Of a DNA stretch of 64,000 nt, positions 25,392 through 36,061 are shown piece after piece. The translations under genes were made by a program, and so were the position numbers. The notes under the pieces were generated by a model. That model did not search any database. It was not told the origin of the DNA and saw only the letters and a list, made by a program, of their open reading frames with translations. The stretch's first letter is position 1. The number at the start of each line of letters is the position of its first letter. This DNA comes from Paraglaciecola arctica BSs20135 (GTDB lineage Bacteria; Pseudomonadota; Gammaproteobacteria; Enterobacterales; Alteromonadaceae), in contig NZ_BAEO01000065.1 of assembly GCF_000314995.1 (NCBI RefSeq), positions 248,001 through 312,000 of the forward strand. Direction: 5' to 3'.

Positions 25392-26975
25392 ATGTTCAGT
25401 AAAAAACAACTACTAACCATGATGTGTTTTTGTGTAATGGCACATGGCCAGTTATTTGCCGAAACAAAAGTTAATATATCCTCAGGCGCATTGGTTGGAA
25501 CAGGCGCTGACTCAAACAAGGTTGTATCATTTAAGGGCATCCCTTTTGCTGCGCCTCCTGTAGATGAGTTGCGTTGGAAGGCACCACAGCCGGTTGCACC
25601 TTGGCAAGAAACAAGGCAGGCCACTGAGTTCGGTCCGCAGTGTATGCAAAACCTTATCTATGATGATATGAAATTTCGCTCTTCGGGTATGAGTGAAGAT
25701 TGTTTGTATTTGAACGTTTGGGCTCCTAGTAAAATGCAAAACCAAAAGCGCCCTGTTTTATTGTATTTTTATGGTGGTGGATTTGTTGCTGGGGATGGTT
25801 CTGAGCGTCGTTACGATGGTGCCAGTATGGCGCACAAAGACATAGTGGTGATTACCGCTAACTATCGCTTAGGTTTATTTGGATTAATGGCACACCCGTT
25901 ATTATCCGCTGAAACGTCATATGCAGGCAGTGGTAATTATACCTTCTTAGATCAAGTAGCAGCGTTAAACTGGGTGGTTAAAAACATTGCGGCCTTTGGT
26001 GGAGACCCTTCACGGATTACTATCGCGGGAGAATCGGCAGGTTCAGTTGCTGTCAGTGCACTCATGGCCTCGCCTTTATCAAGAAACCTTATTGCTGGCG
26101 CTATAGGTGAAAGTGGAGCAATTCTTGGGCCACCACTCATGGCTGTACCTTTAGCCGAAGCATACAAAAAAGGACAAGCGCTGGTCAATGCGATAGCAAG
26201 CGATAAGGCTAAATTAAGTGAGTTACGAAAAATACCAGCAACACAATTATTGAGTTTGGCAAATGATGCTGGTATCACTTGGTTCAAACCGACAATCGAC
26301 AACTACTTTTTACCTATATCTCCCCAAGAACTATTTGCCAAAAAGCAGTTTTCTCAGGTGCCTTTATTGGCTGGGGTAAATTCTCAGGAAGCGAGTTACC
26401 ATGATATTTTAGGCGAAAACAAACCCACAATAACTCACTACACAGAAGCACTGCAGCGGCTATATCCCGATAGCCATGAACAGGTTTTTAATTTATATCC
26501 AGCAAAAAACATCGAACAAGTGATGGATGCTGCGCAAGATTTAGCTTCTGATAGGTTTATCAGTTATGGCACTTATCATTGGATGGACACTGTTACCCAG
26601 TCTAGTGGCAAACCCAGTTTTTACTATCGTTATGAGCATATTCGTCCCGCAAACATAGAAAAAGAAACACCCAAAATCCCCCCACGAGGCGCTACTCACT
26701 CCGCAGAAATTGAATACGCTCTGGGTAATTTAGATGTGAATAAGCTATATCTGTGGCAGGAAGCAGACTACCAAGTATCAAAACTGATGCAGCAATATTT
26801 TGCCAATTTTATCAAATTTGGCGATCCTAACGGCGAGGATTTACCTTCTTGGCCTGAGTTCAGTGAAGATAAGTTTATGACTCTATCTATTATCCCTGAA
26901 GCGCAATCGACTGATACGCTCAAAAGAAGATATGCATTCCATCAAAAAAACTTACTAAAAGTGAAGCAAAAATAA
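25392..26975 (+). CDS. Exported type B carboxylesterase
   Basis: About 527 residues from ATG 25392 (an in-frame TTG lies 9 bp before). Signal peptide about 1-24 (ending QLFA-ETK), so periplasmic or secreted. Family marks: FKGIPFAAPP near 46, EDCLYLNVWAP near 100, oxyanion hole YGGGFVAGDG near 125, and nucleophile S215 in AGESAGS. An acid (NSQEASYHD region) and the catalytic His (GATHSAEIEYALGN) are present. Type B carboxylesterases cleave carboxylic esters; the substrate is not known. It lies just outside the island. Confidence 0.92.
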   Translation: MFSKKQLLTMMCFCVMAHGQLFAETKVNISSGALVGTGADSNKVVSFKGIPFAAPPVDELRWKAPQPVAPWQETRQATEFGPQCMQNLIYDDMKFRSSGMSEDCLYLNVWAPSKMQNQKRPVLLYFYGGGFVAGDGSERRYDGASMAHKDIVVITANYRLGLFGLMAHPLLSAETSYAGSGNYTFLDQVAALNWVVKNIAAFGGDPSRITIAGESAGSVAVSALMASPLSRNLIAGAIGESGAILGPPLMAVPLAEAYKKGQALVNAIASDKAKLSELRKIPATQLLSLANDAGITWFKPTIDNYFLPISPQELFAKKQFSQVPLLAGVNSQEASYHDILGENKPTITHYTEALQRLYPDSHEQVFNLYPAKNIEQVMDAAQDLASDRFISYGTYHWMDTVTQSSGKPSFYYRYEHIRPANIEKETPKIPPRGATHSAEIEYALGNLDVNKLYLWQEADYQVSKLMQQYFANFIKFGDPNGEDLPSWPEFSEDKFMTLSIIPEAQSTDTLKRRYAFHQKNLLKVKQK

Positions 26976-27287
26976 CCTCTGCTTTTGTCATAAAAGCAGG
27001 TCTGTGATTTAGCTGCAAAATAAACGAATGGACCTGAACTCTGGTTAATGCCTATCTAACTTGAGGTAAGTAATAGTTTTGCCTTAAAAAGACCGAGTGC
27101 TAACCCTAGATTTTTTGAAAGAAGACGCTTACTCTACCTATACTCGCCCTTCTTTGGGCCTTATGTATCTTGTAAAGAATCGGCGTGATGTTGCTTTTCT
27201 AGGTTATCCGAGCTGGGTAGACTAGTTAAGTATAGGTTAACAGTAAGCGGACATTCTTCTAGAATTTACCCTAATAGATGTAAGTGA
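26976..27287. other. Gene-free stretch between esterase and hybrid kinase
   Basis: No gene is supported. Just after the esterase stop there is a perfect 8-bp hairpin (CTGCTTTT/AAAAGCAG, 26979-26999) without a T run, which may be a weak transcription end. The rest shows no clear promoter or repeat. Confidence 0.45.
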
Positions 27288-29012
27288 TTGTCCCTATTGA
27301 ATCAACCAAGTCTTAAAATCCACAATAATATTGAAACCATGGACCTACTTAGGCCAGTTGCCTACTTTTTTGCGGTTCTCTATTTTTTTCTGACATTTGC
27401 ACATTTATTGGTTCTGCAAGAGACATTTAAGTGGATCCTGTTTACTACGGCCCTATTGACTGCAACTGTAAGTGTTGTCATCGGACTCAAAGCCCCAAAG
27501 ATTTCTTTGCCCCTACATAGCCTGACGATCCTATTACTGATGTTAATGGGCAGTGCAAACAGCCTTATTCATTTATGGTTTTCTGAAGCGCCAGAACAAA
27601 CTACCAACATATTCGTGACTATTATCGCGTCAGGCATTGTGTTATCGGATCGTAGTCACTGGTTAGCGTCAATTCTGTTCAATTGGATTGGATGGATAAT
27701 CATCAACTTCGCTCTTGAAATCGCGTTAATCCAACATTTTTTCTTCGCCATGGCGATGAGCACCCTGCTCAGTTGGTTCGCCCATTTAGCCCGAAAAAAT
27801 TTAGTAGAAAAACAACTAGAGCTCTCTAAGGAGAGAGACCTTGCTATACAACATGAGCAAGAGGCTAAGGCAGCAACCGAAGCAAAAAGCGCATTTTTGG
27901 CAAACATGAGTCACGAAATTCGCACACCAATGAACGGAGTCATTGGCATGATTGAGGTTATCTCACATTCGAAACTAGATGAAAAACAGAAGAATTTTAT
28001 TGCTTCAGCTAAGCGTAGCGCCGACTCACTAATGAATATCATCAACGACATATTAGATTTCTCGAAGATAGAGGCGGGAGAACTGACTATAGAGCGGGTG
28101 GAATTTGATGTTGAACAGCTGTTTTCTGAGTTAATTCATGATCAGCAATTTCAGGCTAACAAAAAAGGACTGAAGCTCGAACTAGAGAAAGAACATATCC
28201 AACACGCAAAAGTGCTGGGCGACCCTCATCGAATCATCCAAATTATGAACAATCTATTGTCCAATGCGATCAAGTTTACGGAATCTGGCAACATCCATGT
28301 CCAATATGGTTTGAATACGCTCAACGGTCATATCTACCTAAATGTGGTAGTGACCGATACTGGCATTGGTGTTAGCGACGTGTCACTGCCCTATCTATTT
28401 GACTCGTTCTCTCAGGCCGATATGTCGACAACAAGGAATTTCGGAGGCACGGGTCTTGGCCTAGCGATAACTAGGGAGCTCTGTGAATTGATGGGTGGAG
28501 CCATAACTGCCAAGAGTAAATTAGGAGAGGGATCAGTCTTCCAATTTTCAGTTCAACTTGCTTTTGCAGATCCCGAAACAACCCAGCAACAAAAACCGAA
28601 CACCGCCACGTCTTTAGTCAACATATCTAAGTTGCGTGTCCTGCTGGTTGAAGACAATTTTATCAACCAGGAGGTGATGACTGCTATTTTGAATGACCTA
28701 GAAATTGAAGTTGATGTTGCGAACGATGGGCTTGAGGCGCTTTCGCTACTCAGACATTCCCAGCCGACAACATTTGACCTGATACTAATGGATTGTCAGA
28801 TGCCGAATATGGATGGTTACGAAGCAACACGCCGCATACGCGCTGGTGATGCTGGCGACTTGTTTAGTAAAATACCTATAATCGCACTCACTGCAAATAC
28901 CATGAATAGTGAGCGCGAAAAATGTCTTGAAGCAGGCATGAACGAATATCTCACCAAACCAATAAACACCGATGCCTTGAAGTCATTATTGACAAAGTAC
29001 CAGCCAATCTAG
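27288..29012 (+). CDS. Hybrid sensor histidine kinase/response regulator
   Basis: A 574-residue inner-membrane hybrid kinase. The N-terminal 170 residues form about six membrane helices without a loop domain, like a membrane-embedded sensor. A short coiled coil leads to HisKA (FLANMSHEIRTPMNGVIGM, His near 209), HATPase_c (NNLLSNAIKFTESG, TDTGIG, GGTGLGLAITRELC) and a C-terminal receiver with phosphoacceptor in LILMDCQMPNMDGY near 503 and Lys in YLTKPIN near 555. The start is a TTG at 27288 with no good ribosome site; TTG 27297 or ATG 27339 are alternatives. No Hpt domain, so the phosphoryl group must go on to a separate protein. Confidence 0.88.
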   Translation: MSLLNQPSLKIHNNIETMDLLRPVAYFFAVLYFFLTFAHLLVLQETFKWILFTTALLTATVSVVIGLKAPKISLPLHSLTILLLMLMGSANSLIHLWFSEAPEQTTNIFVTIIASGIVLSDRSHWLASILFNWIGWIIINFALEIALIQHFFFAMAMSTLLSWFAHLARKNLVEKQLELSKERDLAIQHEQEAKAATEAKSAFLANMSHEIRTPMNGVIGMIEVISHSKLDEKQKNFIASAKRSADSLMNIINDILDFSKIEAGELTIERVEFDVEQLFSELIHDQQFQANKKGLKLELEKEHIQHAKVLGDPHRIIQIMNNLLSNAIKFTESGNIHVQYGLNTLNGHIYLNVVVTDTGIGVSDVSLPYLFDSFSQADMSTTRNFGGTGLGLAITRELCELMGGAITAKSKLGEGSVFQFSVQLAFADPETTQQQKPNTATSLVNISKLRVLLVEDNFINQEVMTAILNDLEIEVDVANDGLEALSLLRHSQPTTFDLILMDCQMPNMDGYEATRRIRAGDAGDLFSKIPIIALTANTMNSEREKCLEAGMNEYLTKPINTDALKSLLTKYQPI

Positions 29013-29059
29013 CGTTGCCCTAATCAAAATGGTAGTGATATCACTGCGTAACAAGAATT

Positions 29060-30196
29060 TTAAATAGCGCTCACAGGCACTATTTTAAATATCCCTGAGC
29101 CATCAGTCGCAACATAAAGATAACCGTCAGCGCCTTGTTTAACATTACGCACCCGACCTATTCCTGGAAACAACACTTCTTGACTGAGTACTTTATTACC
29201 ATCTAATTCTAGTGCGACTAGATAAGCAAACTTTAATGAGCCGACTATTATTTTACCTTTCCAATCAGGGTAGATATCACTGGTCACAAAAGTCATGCCT
29301 GATGGAGCGATTGAGGGTACCCAATACCAAGCAGGTTGCTGCATACCTTCTTTTTCAGTCAACTCTGTAAATGAGGTACCGCTGTAATTCACACCATAGC
29401 TGATGACTGGCCAGCCATAATTTGCACCTTGTTGGATAATGTTGACTTCATCACCGCCTTTAGGCCCATGTTCGTGAGTCCAAATGTCACCTGTTACTGG
29501 ATGCATTGCCATCCCCTGTGGATTGCGATGGCCATATGAATAAATTGAAGCAAGGGCATCTTTTTGTGCCACAAATGGATTATCTTCAGGAATACTACCG
29601 TCGCTGTAAATTCTATGAATTTTACCTGCGTATCGCTCTAAACTTTGCGGGTTAACGTCACGGTTCCCTCTATCACCATTAGAAATATACAAATAACCTT
29701 GTTTGTCGAATGTTAGGCGGCTACCGTAATGTTGGCCTTTGGTAGAATTGAGGCCACCAGCAAAAATCACAGTTTGTTCAGTCAGTTTAAAATCTTTTAA
29801 TTTGGCGCGCATAACAGAGGTATGTCCGCCTTCACCCTCACCTTCGATACTAGAATAAGAAAAGTAAATAAGACTATTTAGAGCATAATTTGGGTCAACT
29901 GCCACATCTAATAAACCGCCCTGCCCCTGTGCCCTAAGTTCAGGCAATCCTATAATTTTTTCACTTAATAGTTCACCGTTTCTGATAATCCTCAGCTCGC
30001 CCTTACGGTCGGAAACAAGTATGCTCTTTTCGTCCAACCATGCCATACCCCAAGGGATATCTATTCCCTTAGTAACTAGTCGGTATTCGTATGCTTGATT
30101 ACTATCTGAAAGTGGGATTGTTGGTTGCTGAGCACAGGCTGAACCAGTTAATAAAATACACCCCATTATGCTCAACAGGCACTTTAATTTTGACAT
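29060..30196 (-). CDS. PQQ-dependent aldose sugar dehydrogenase (YliI/GdhB-like)
   Basis: A 378-residue exported protein: signal peptide about 1-22 (ending SACA-QQ), then a six-bladed propeller of the soluble quinoprotein glucose dehydrogenase family. Signatures: DIPWGMAWL near 46, GQGGLLDVAVDP near 91, GHRNPQGMAMHP near 222, HEHGPKGGDEVN near 241 and GANYGWPVISYG near 256. Members oxidise free aldose sugars with PQQ in the periplasm, passing electrons to the respiratory chain; the cytochrome c5 gene is divergent to it. PQQ may come from outside, since no pqq genes are in the window. Confidence 0.9.
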   Translation of the reverse strand: MSKLKCLLSIMGCILLTGSACAQQPTIPLSDSNQAYEYRLVTKGIDIPWGMAWLDEKSILVSDRKGELRIIRNGELLSEKIIGLPELRAQGQGGLLDVAVDPNYALNSLIYFSYSSIEGEGEGGHTSVMRAKLKDFKLTEQTVIFAGGLNSTKGQHYGSRLTFDKQGYLYISNGDRGNRDVNPQSLERYAGKIHRIYSDGSIPEDNPFVAQKDALASIYSYGHRNPQGMAMHPVTGDIWTHEHGPKGGDEVNIIQQGANYGWPVISYGVNYSGTSFTELTEKEGMQQPAWYWVPSIAPSGMTFVTSDIYPDWKGKIIVGSLKFAYLVALELDGNKVLSQEVLFPGIGRVRNVKQGADGYLYVATDGSGIFKIVPVSAI

Positions 30197-30431
30197 TTTT
30201 AATCCCCCTATATAAAAACTTTATTAAGCACAAATAGTACATTGAGCTGAGTATATTAGAGCAGCCATCTAAGGCTGTAATCTCTGTAAACAATTAAAAA
30301 AACTGCTTTTAGTTTAAACAAAAAATACAAATTCATTTAGATTTTTGAGTTAATTAGTTGTTCACACAATATTAGTGGTTATAATCTGTCCCAGTTTTTT
30401 AAGGTAAACAAAGCCTGATTTGGAGAATTTT

Positions 30432-30827
30432 GTGAAATTTAAAGCTTTTTTATGTATCTGTATGGGTGTTTTTAGCGTCTTGGCGGTACAAGCACAAGAA
30501 ATGACTGAAGATGATATAAAGGCTCGTATTCAGCCTGTAGGTAAGGTGCATATAGCCGGTGCAAAGGCAGAAACAGCATCTTCAGGACCAAGAGCAGGTT
30601 CAGATATTTACGCTAAAGCTTGTGTTGCTTGTCACAGTGTTGGTGTTTTAAATGCGCCTAAACTTCAAAACGCGGCAGACTGGTCTCCTCGTTTAGAAAA
30701 AGGCTTTGATGCAGTTTGGAAAAATGCAATTAATGGTATAGGCGCCATGCCTCCAAAGGGTACTTGTGGCGATTGTTCGGATGACGAAATTAAGGCAGCC
30801 ATTGAACATATGATTGAAGGTATCTAG
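30432..30827 (+). CDS. Cytochrome c5 family protein
   Basis: About 131 residues from a GTG at 30432 with GGAGA 5 bp upstream; the TTG 12 bp earlier would lie on that ribosome site. Signal peptide about 1-22 (AVQA-QE). One haem-binding motif CVACH near residue 68, axial Met in GAMPPKG near 108, and a nearby Cys pair (CGDC), the latter typical of the c5 type. It is a periplasmic single-haem electron carrier. It could take electrons from the divergently encoded quinoprotein dehydrogenase, but that is a guess from position. Confidence 0.9.
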   Translation: MKFKAFLCICMGVFSVLAVQAQEMTEDDIKARIQPVGKVHIAGAKAETASSGPRAGSDIYAKACVACHSVGVLNAPKLQNAADWSPRLEKGFDAVWKNAINGIGAMPPKGTCGDCSDDEIKAAIEHMIEGI

Positions 30828-30856
30828 ATTTAGAAGATTAACCACAACTTTGATGT

Positions 30857-30886
30857 AAAAAAGACCACTCCTAGGGTGGTCTTTTT
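30857..30886 (+). terminator. Rho-independent terminator of the cytochrome c5 gene
   Basis: AAAAAGACCACTC, short loop, GGGTGGTCTTTTT: a strong stem with five T at the end, about 30 bp after the stop codon. The symmetric A run allows use in both directions. Confidence 0.85.
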
Positions 30887-30953
30887 GATCTGAATAGTTT
30901 ACTTTTGATAGCTTGATTTTTGTACTTACTTCAACATAAAAGAACAATAAACT

Positions 30954-33587
30954 TTGCAGAATACGCCGAAACATATTTCCGATAAACTGTCCTTAGAGGA
31001 ACTGCGAGAGCTTGTTCCTCAATTGCAGCAGATAACGCGAAAATATAAGCGTTCTGAGTCAATTCAGAAATCACTTTTTGATATTTCGGAATTAGCTAGT
31101 TCAATCAATGAGTTATCAAGTTTATATCCTGCAATTCATGAAATTGTGAGCGGCTTTATGCCAGCCAAAAATTTTTATGTGGCCTTTTATGAAGATGAAA
31201 ATTCCATCATTGATTTTACCTATTTTGTCGACGAATTCGAAAATCTCGAGATTAAGCAACTCCCTGCAAAAGAAATGGAAAATAGCCTAACAAGTTATAT
31301 CTTAAACAGTGGTAACCATTTATTTCTGACCAAAGAAGATTTCAATTATCAATCCAAATCACTTGGCATAAATCACATAGGGCCCAGCGCTGTTGACTGG
31401 ATTGGCGTACCATTAAAACGAGGCTCCCATGTCATTGGCGCCATGGTGGTACAAAGTTACGAGGAATCCATTCGTTATGAGCAAGAAGATTTAGAAATAT
31501 TACTTTTTGTTTCTCAACATATAGTTAACTGTGTTGACAGAGTCAAGAACCGCGAATTAACTGAAAGAAGTATTCGCCAACGTACTAAACAGTTAAGACA
31601 AATCAATGATGAGTTACAGGAAGAAATTAGCGAAAGACAAAAAGTAGAGTCTTTACAACAGGCTTTATTTGAAATATCAGAATTGTCCGCCTCAGTAGAA
31701 GGAAATATGGATGACTTTTACGCGGCTATTCATGATATTTTATCCCACCTAATTGGTGCACCCAACTGTTATGTAGCAACTATAAACAATAAAACTCAAA
31801 CTCAAACATTAGATTTTCCTTATTACAAAGATCAGTTTGAACCTCATATCGAGCCTCGTAATATGGGGTTAGGGTTAACCGAGTATATTATTCGCAACGG
31901 AAATGCTGAATTAATCGACTCATCAAATGCAAAAAGGCTGTACGAAGCAGGCGAATTAAATGAAGAGGTCGCGAACAGCATTTATCGAAATTCTCACTCT
32001 TGGCTAGGCGCACCATTAGTAGTAGATGGCATAATATCAGGTGTCATAGTTGTGCAGAGTTATAAAAACTCCAAACAATATACCCTAAAAGATTTAGAGT
32101 TTTTGCGATTCGTTTCTCATCACATTGCCGTTGCATTAACTCGTAAACAAGCTTCTGATGCTATGCAAGCCTATAACCAACGTTTGGCGGAAGAAGTAAA
32201 ACTACGCACTCAAGAGTTGAATTCCACCAACAAATTTTTGCAAAAACAAATTGAAGAACGAAAACTCGCACAATTACAATTGGAATATGATACCCAACAT
32301 GATTCTTTAACGGGCTTGGCTAATAGGGTGTTATTTAACAGCCGACTTGAATTAGCCATCGCTAGCAAACAGAGATATAACGCCAACAACTTCGCTGTAA
32401 TTTTTATTGATCTAGATAGATTCAAACAAATTAACGACACCTTAGGTCATTTAGCTGGTGATGCATTTTTAAAAGAAGTGGCTAGCCGAATCAATTCTTG
32501 TATCAGAGGCCACGACTTACTAGCTCGATTAGGTGGAGATGAATTTGTTGTATTATTTGATAACTTTGAAACTGCTACAGATATAGAAGAAATATCAGCT
32601 CGTATCATTGAATCAATAGCTAAGCCTTTTAAGATCGAAAATAAAGAAATGTACTCTGGCGCCAGCATAGGTATTACCTATTTGGAAAACGCTTATGTTA
32701 AAGCAGACGAAGTGTTGCGAGATGCAGATGCCGCCATGTATCAAGCTAAGGCAATGGGGCGTGGAAGGTACATAATTTTTGATAAAACCATGCGTGAAAA
32801 ACTACTGGTAGAATTAGAAATTGAAGAAGAATTCAGGAAAGTGCTACAAGCACGGGCTTTCGAACATTACTCTCAACCGATAATAGATTTACACACAAAA
32901 CAAATTTTGTACGAAGAATGTTACATTCGTTGGGAACACCTAAGCTTAGGCAAGATTAAACGAGAGCAATACTGGCAAGTAGCAGAACAGTGCGGTCTTA
33001 CGGTTGAAATGGATAGGTATATTTTGTCTAAAGCATGTGAAATGTTAGTCACTTGGCAAAATGGAACCCCTAGTGATCAAAAAAGAGTGGTAGCAATTAA
33101 CCTATCGATTCATCACTTGACGCAAACATCCTTGGCTCAACAATTAATTGAATATTGCCTTAATGCAGGAGCTGACCCTAAAAAATTGGTCATCGAATTT
33201 GACGAGAATACCCTAAACAGCCGTTCACTGTTTTTATTACCCGCTATAAAAATCTTAAAAAGAGCAGGTATTACTTTAGTACTTGATAACTTTGGTAGTG
33301 GATTAGCATCGTTAAGTTACTTATATTCATATCCATTTGATTATGTAAAAGTAGATCATCATTTTGTGAAAACTTTACCCCGTTCAGAACGTAATCTTAA
33401 GCTCATCCAATCTGTATTATCTATATCTAGTCATCTGAAGTTTAAGCTGATTGCGGAAGGCATAACCAAAGAAGAACAATATATTGCCTTAGTTGAGGCT
33501 GGCTGCGAGTTTGGTCAAGGAAAGTATTTGCAGCAAGCAAAAAGAATTGAGCTTGATAGTGATACAGACAAGGCAATTAGTGCTTAA
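30954..33587 (+). CDS. GAF-GAF-GGDEF protein with degenerate EAL domain
   Basis: An 877-residue cytoplasmic c-di-GMP protein. Two similar sensor halves (about 35-205 and 235-400) look like GAF domains: both begin QKSLFDISELAS or QQALFEISELSA and end with VIGAMVVQSYE or ISGVIVVQSYK. A coiled coil leads to a GGDEF domain with intact RLGGDEFVVLF near 525, so cyclase activity is possible. The EAL domain has lost its signature: YEECYIRW in place of ExLxRW, LDNFGSG in place of DDFGTG, and EGIT in place of EGVE, so phosphodiesterase activity is unlikely. The start is a TTG with no clear ribosome site. Confidence 0.85.
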   Translation: MQNTPKHISDKLSLEELRELVPQLQQITRKYKRSESIQKSLFDISELASSINELSSLYPAIHEIVSGFMPAKNFYVAFYEDENSIIDFTYFVDEFENLEIKQLPAKEMENSLTSYILNSGNHLFLTKEDFNYQSKSLGINHIGPSAVDWIGVPLKRGSHVIGAMVVQSYEESIRYEQEDLEILLFVSQHIVNCVDRVKNRELTERSIRQRTKQLRQINDELQEEISERQKVESLQQALFEISELSASVEGNMDDFYAAIHDILSHLIGAPNCYVATINNKTQTQTLDFPYYKDQFEPHIEPRNMGLGLTEYIIRNGNAELIDSSNAKRLYEAGELNEEVANSIYRNSHSWLGAPLVVDGIISGVIVVQSYKNSKQYTLKDLEFLRFVSHHIAVALTRKQASDAMQAYNQRLAEEVKLRTQELNSTNKFLQKQIEERKLAQLQLEYDTQHDSLTGLANRVLFNSRLELAIASKQRYNANNFAVIFIDLDRFKQINDTLGHLAGDAFLKEVASRINSCIRGHDLLARLGGDEFVVLFDNFETATDIEEISARIIESIAKPFKIENKEMYSGASIGITYLENAYVKADEVLRDADAAMYQAKAMGRGRYIIFDKTMREKLLVELEIEEEFRKVLQARAFEHYSQPIIDLHTKQILYEECYIRWEHLSLGKIKREQYWQVAEQCGLTVEMDRYILSKACEMLVTWQNGTPSDQKRVVAINLSIHHLTQTSLAQQLIEYCLNAGADPKKLVIEFDENTLNSRSLFLLPAIKILKRAGITLVLDNFGSGLASLSYLYSYPFDYVKVDHHFVKTLPRSERNLKLIQSVLSISSHLKFKLIAEGITKEEQYIALVEAGCEFGQGKYLQQAKRIELDSDTDKAISA

Positions 33588-35603
33588 TTAATTCTTATTC
33601 ATCATATTACGCAGATTGGCTATCCCAACTTGAGATTTTTGCTGACGCTCTTGTGCTGACACTTTGGGTTTTTTATGCTCCCATACCAAATCATCTTGGG
33701 GCAATTCGTGCAAAAATCGACTAGGTTCGGGATTTATCACTTCACCATATTGACGTCTTTCTTTCACTAAGGTCATAAACAACACTTTTTGTGCTCGGGT
33801 TATACCCACATAAGCTAAACGTCTTTCCTCGTCGATATTGTCTTCGTCTATGCTACTCTGATGGGGCAACAACCCCTCTTCCATACCCACCATAAATACG
33901 TAAGGGAACTCTAGTCCTTTTGATGCATGCAAAGTCATCAGCTGTACTTGATCTGATTCTTCATCATCTTCACTACGTTCCATCATATCCCGCAAAATCA
34001 GTCGATTAACCACCTCTTGTAATGTCATTGGTGGGTCGAGTTCACTGCCTTCAAGCATGTCGCTGATCCAGCCAAACAAGGTGCTGATATTAGCCATCCC
34101 CATTTCTGCCGCTTTAGGGCTAGTACTTGACTCATACAACCACTCTTCGTAACCCATGGCTTTGATCATTTCACGTATGGTCGCTATGCCATCACCTCTG
34201 ACCGCTCTATCTGATAATTCGACTATCCAACGGCCAAATTGCTCTACAGATACCAAAGCTTTGCCGGATAAAACATCCTGTAGATTGGGGTCAAAAGTAG
34301 CTTCAAACATAGAAGTCCGATTATGATTAGCTAAATTACCGAGTTTTTCTAAACTGACACGACCAATACCGCGAGTAGGCGTATTTATCACTCTCAAAAG
34401 AGCATTGTCATCGTCCTGATTTACCAACAAACGTAAATAAGCCATGATGTCTTTGACTTCGGTACGCCCAAAAAACGACATTCCACCACTAATTTTGTAA
34501 GGAATACGGTTGCTCATCAACACTTTTTCGAACACCCGAGACTGGAAGTTACCGCGATACAAAATGGCATAATCTTTAAATTTTGTGGCCCCCATAAACT
34601 TGTGGGCCATTAACTCGGCAACTACACGCTCAGCTTCATGTTCTTCATTTTTAGCGGTAATCACTTGTAAAGGTTCACCGTAGCCCAACTCTGAAAATAA
34701 CTTTTTTTCAAACACATGAGGGTTGTTCTGAATAAGAATATTGGCACAATGCAAAATTCGTTCAGACGAGCGATAGTTTTGTTCCAGCTTAATGACTCTT
34801 AATTTAGGGAAGTCAGTCTGCAGTAAAACTAAGTTCTGTGGCCTAGCTCCGCGCCAGGAGTAAATAGATTGATCGTCATCACCTACTACAGTGAATCTGG
34901 ATCTTTCACCCACCAGCAGTCGCACTAATTCATATTGGCTGGTGTTGGTATCTTGATATTCATCCACCAACAAATAACGTATTTTGTTTTGCCATTTTTG
35001 TCTTACTGTCTCATTATTTTTAAGCAGTACCGTAGGCAGTAAGATCAAGTCATCAAAATCTAAAGCATTATAAGCTCGCAAGTGATTATGATAACGCTGA
35101 TAGAATTCAGCATGTTCAAGGTCACTGGGAGACAGAGTCTGATGTTTTAGGTCTTCCGGTAAAATCAGCGCGTTTTTCCAGTTAGATATACAAGTTTGCA
35201 ACCCAGACAACAGCTCTTTGTCACCATCAAACTCGACTTCGGTCAAATCTTTGAGCAGTGACATACTGTCTTTATCATCAAATAGAGAGAAGCCGGGTTT
35301 TAAACCCAAGGTTTTGACTTCCGATTTAATGATATTTAAACCTAAAGTGTGAAAAGTAGATATTTTTAAACCCCGAGCTTCCTTTTTACCCAGTGTTTGC
35401 GCCACACGCTCTTTCATTTCTCGCGCGGCTTTATTGGTAAAGGTCACTGCGGCAATATAACGAGCGGGAAGCTCACACTCTCTCACTAAATAGGCAATTT
35501 TATTAATGATAACCCGGGTTTTTCCACTACCAGCACCCGCTAACACTAGGCAAGGGCCAGAAATAAAATTTACAGCTTCGTTCTGACCAGGGTTAAGTTT
35601 CAT
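33588..35603 (-). CDS. rep: ATP-dependent DNA helicase Rep
   Basis: A 671-residue SF1A helicase, the size of E. coli Rep (673) and like it from the first residues ([13 protein letters not shown]). It moves 3' to 5' on single-stranded DNA and clears proteins ahead of replication forks. Motifs seen: Walker [10 protein letters not shown] near 22, [12 protein letters not shown] (Ia), VDEYQDTN (II) near 214, [13 protein letters not shown] (III) near 241, [12 protein letters not shown] (IV), and the late motifs [18 protein letters not shown] and [12 protein letters not shown]. The gene stop touches the stop of the convergent GGDEF gene. Confidence 0.97.
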   Translation of the reverse strand: MKLNPGQNEAVNFISGPCLVLAGAGSGKTRVIINKIAYLVRECELPARYIAAVTFTNKAAREMKERVAQTLGKKEARGLKISTFHTLGLNIIKSEVKTLGLKPGFSLFDDKDSMSLLKDLTEVEFDGDKELLSGLQTCISNWKNALILPEDLKHQTLSPSDLEHAEFYQRYHNHLRAYNALDFDDLILLPTVLLKNNETVRQKWQNKIRYLLVDEYQDTNTSQYELVRLLVGERSRFTVVGDDDQSIYSWRGARPQNLVLLQTDFPKLRVIKLEQNYRSSERILHCANILIQNNPHVFEKKLFSELGYGEPLQVITAKNEEHEAERVVAELMAHKFMGATKFKDYAILYRGNFQSRVFEKVLMSNRIPYKISGGMSFFGRTEVKDIMAYLRLLVNQDDDNALLRVINTPTRGIGRVSLEKLGNLANHNRTSMFEATFDPNLQDVLSGKALVSVEQFGRWIVELSDRAVRGDGIATIREMIKAMGYEEWLYESSTSPKAAEMGMANISTLFGWISDMLEGSELDPPMTLQEVVNRLILRDMMERSEDDEESDQVQLMTLHASKGLEFPYVFMVGMEEGLLPHQSSIDEDNIDEERRLAYVGITRAQKVLFMTLVKERRQYGEVINPEPSRFLHELPQDDLVWEHKKPKVSAQERQQKSQVGIANLRNMMNKN

Positions 35604-35750
35604 GCTAAATTAAACAACCAATGATGATGGGGCGGTGATTGTAAGAGAATACGCTGGTTAGTCCAAGTAGATTAACAACCTATAACTTTTAAACTAAGCC
35701 CAAATTTCGTTTATGTAACCAATTTGAACTCGAAAGGTAAACAGACTCTA

Positions 35751-35996
35751 ATGCTAAATCCTAAAAAACTAGAAGAAATTGCTAAACAAATCTCTGATTC
35801 GCTACCACCAGGTGTTAAAAACATGGCAGAAGGTGCAGAGGCCAAAGTTAAACAAGTATTACAATCTCAGATCAGCCGCTTAGATTTTGTTAGTCGCGAG
35901 GAATTTGATATTCAAAGCCAAGTGTTAATGCGTACTCGTGAAAAACTTGAAGCACTGGAAGCTCGTCTTGCTAAGTTGGAGCAACCACAAGGGTAA
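35751..35996 (+). CDS. ubiK: Ubiquinone biosynthesis accessory factor UbiK (YqiC)
   Basis: About 81 residues from ATG 35751. The N-terminus (MLNPKKLEEIAKQISDSLPPG) is amphipathic, and the C-terminal half is a coiled coil (REKLEALEARLAKLE) that forms trimers in the BMFP/YqiC family. UbiK binds UbiJ and helps the ubiquinone-making complex in aerobic cells. Fittingly, ubiA and ubiC are the next genes, on the other strand. Divergent to rep. Confidence 0.9.
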   Translation: MLNPKKLEEIAKQISDSLPPGVKNMAEGAEAKVKQVLQSQISRLDFVSREEFDIQSQVLMRTREKLEALEARLAKLEQPQG

Positions 35997-36061
35997 CAAG
36001 TCATCACCCTTCTATGAGCCATTCAAATCATAGGTGTGGCTTATGACACACCTATGTAAAC

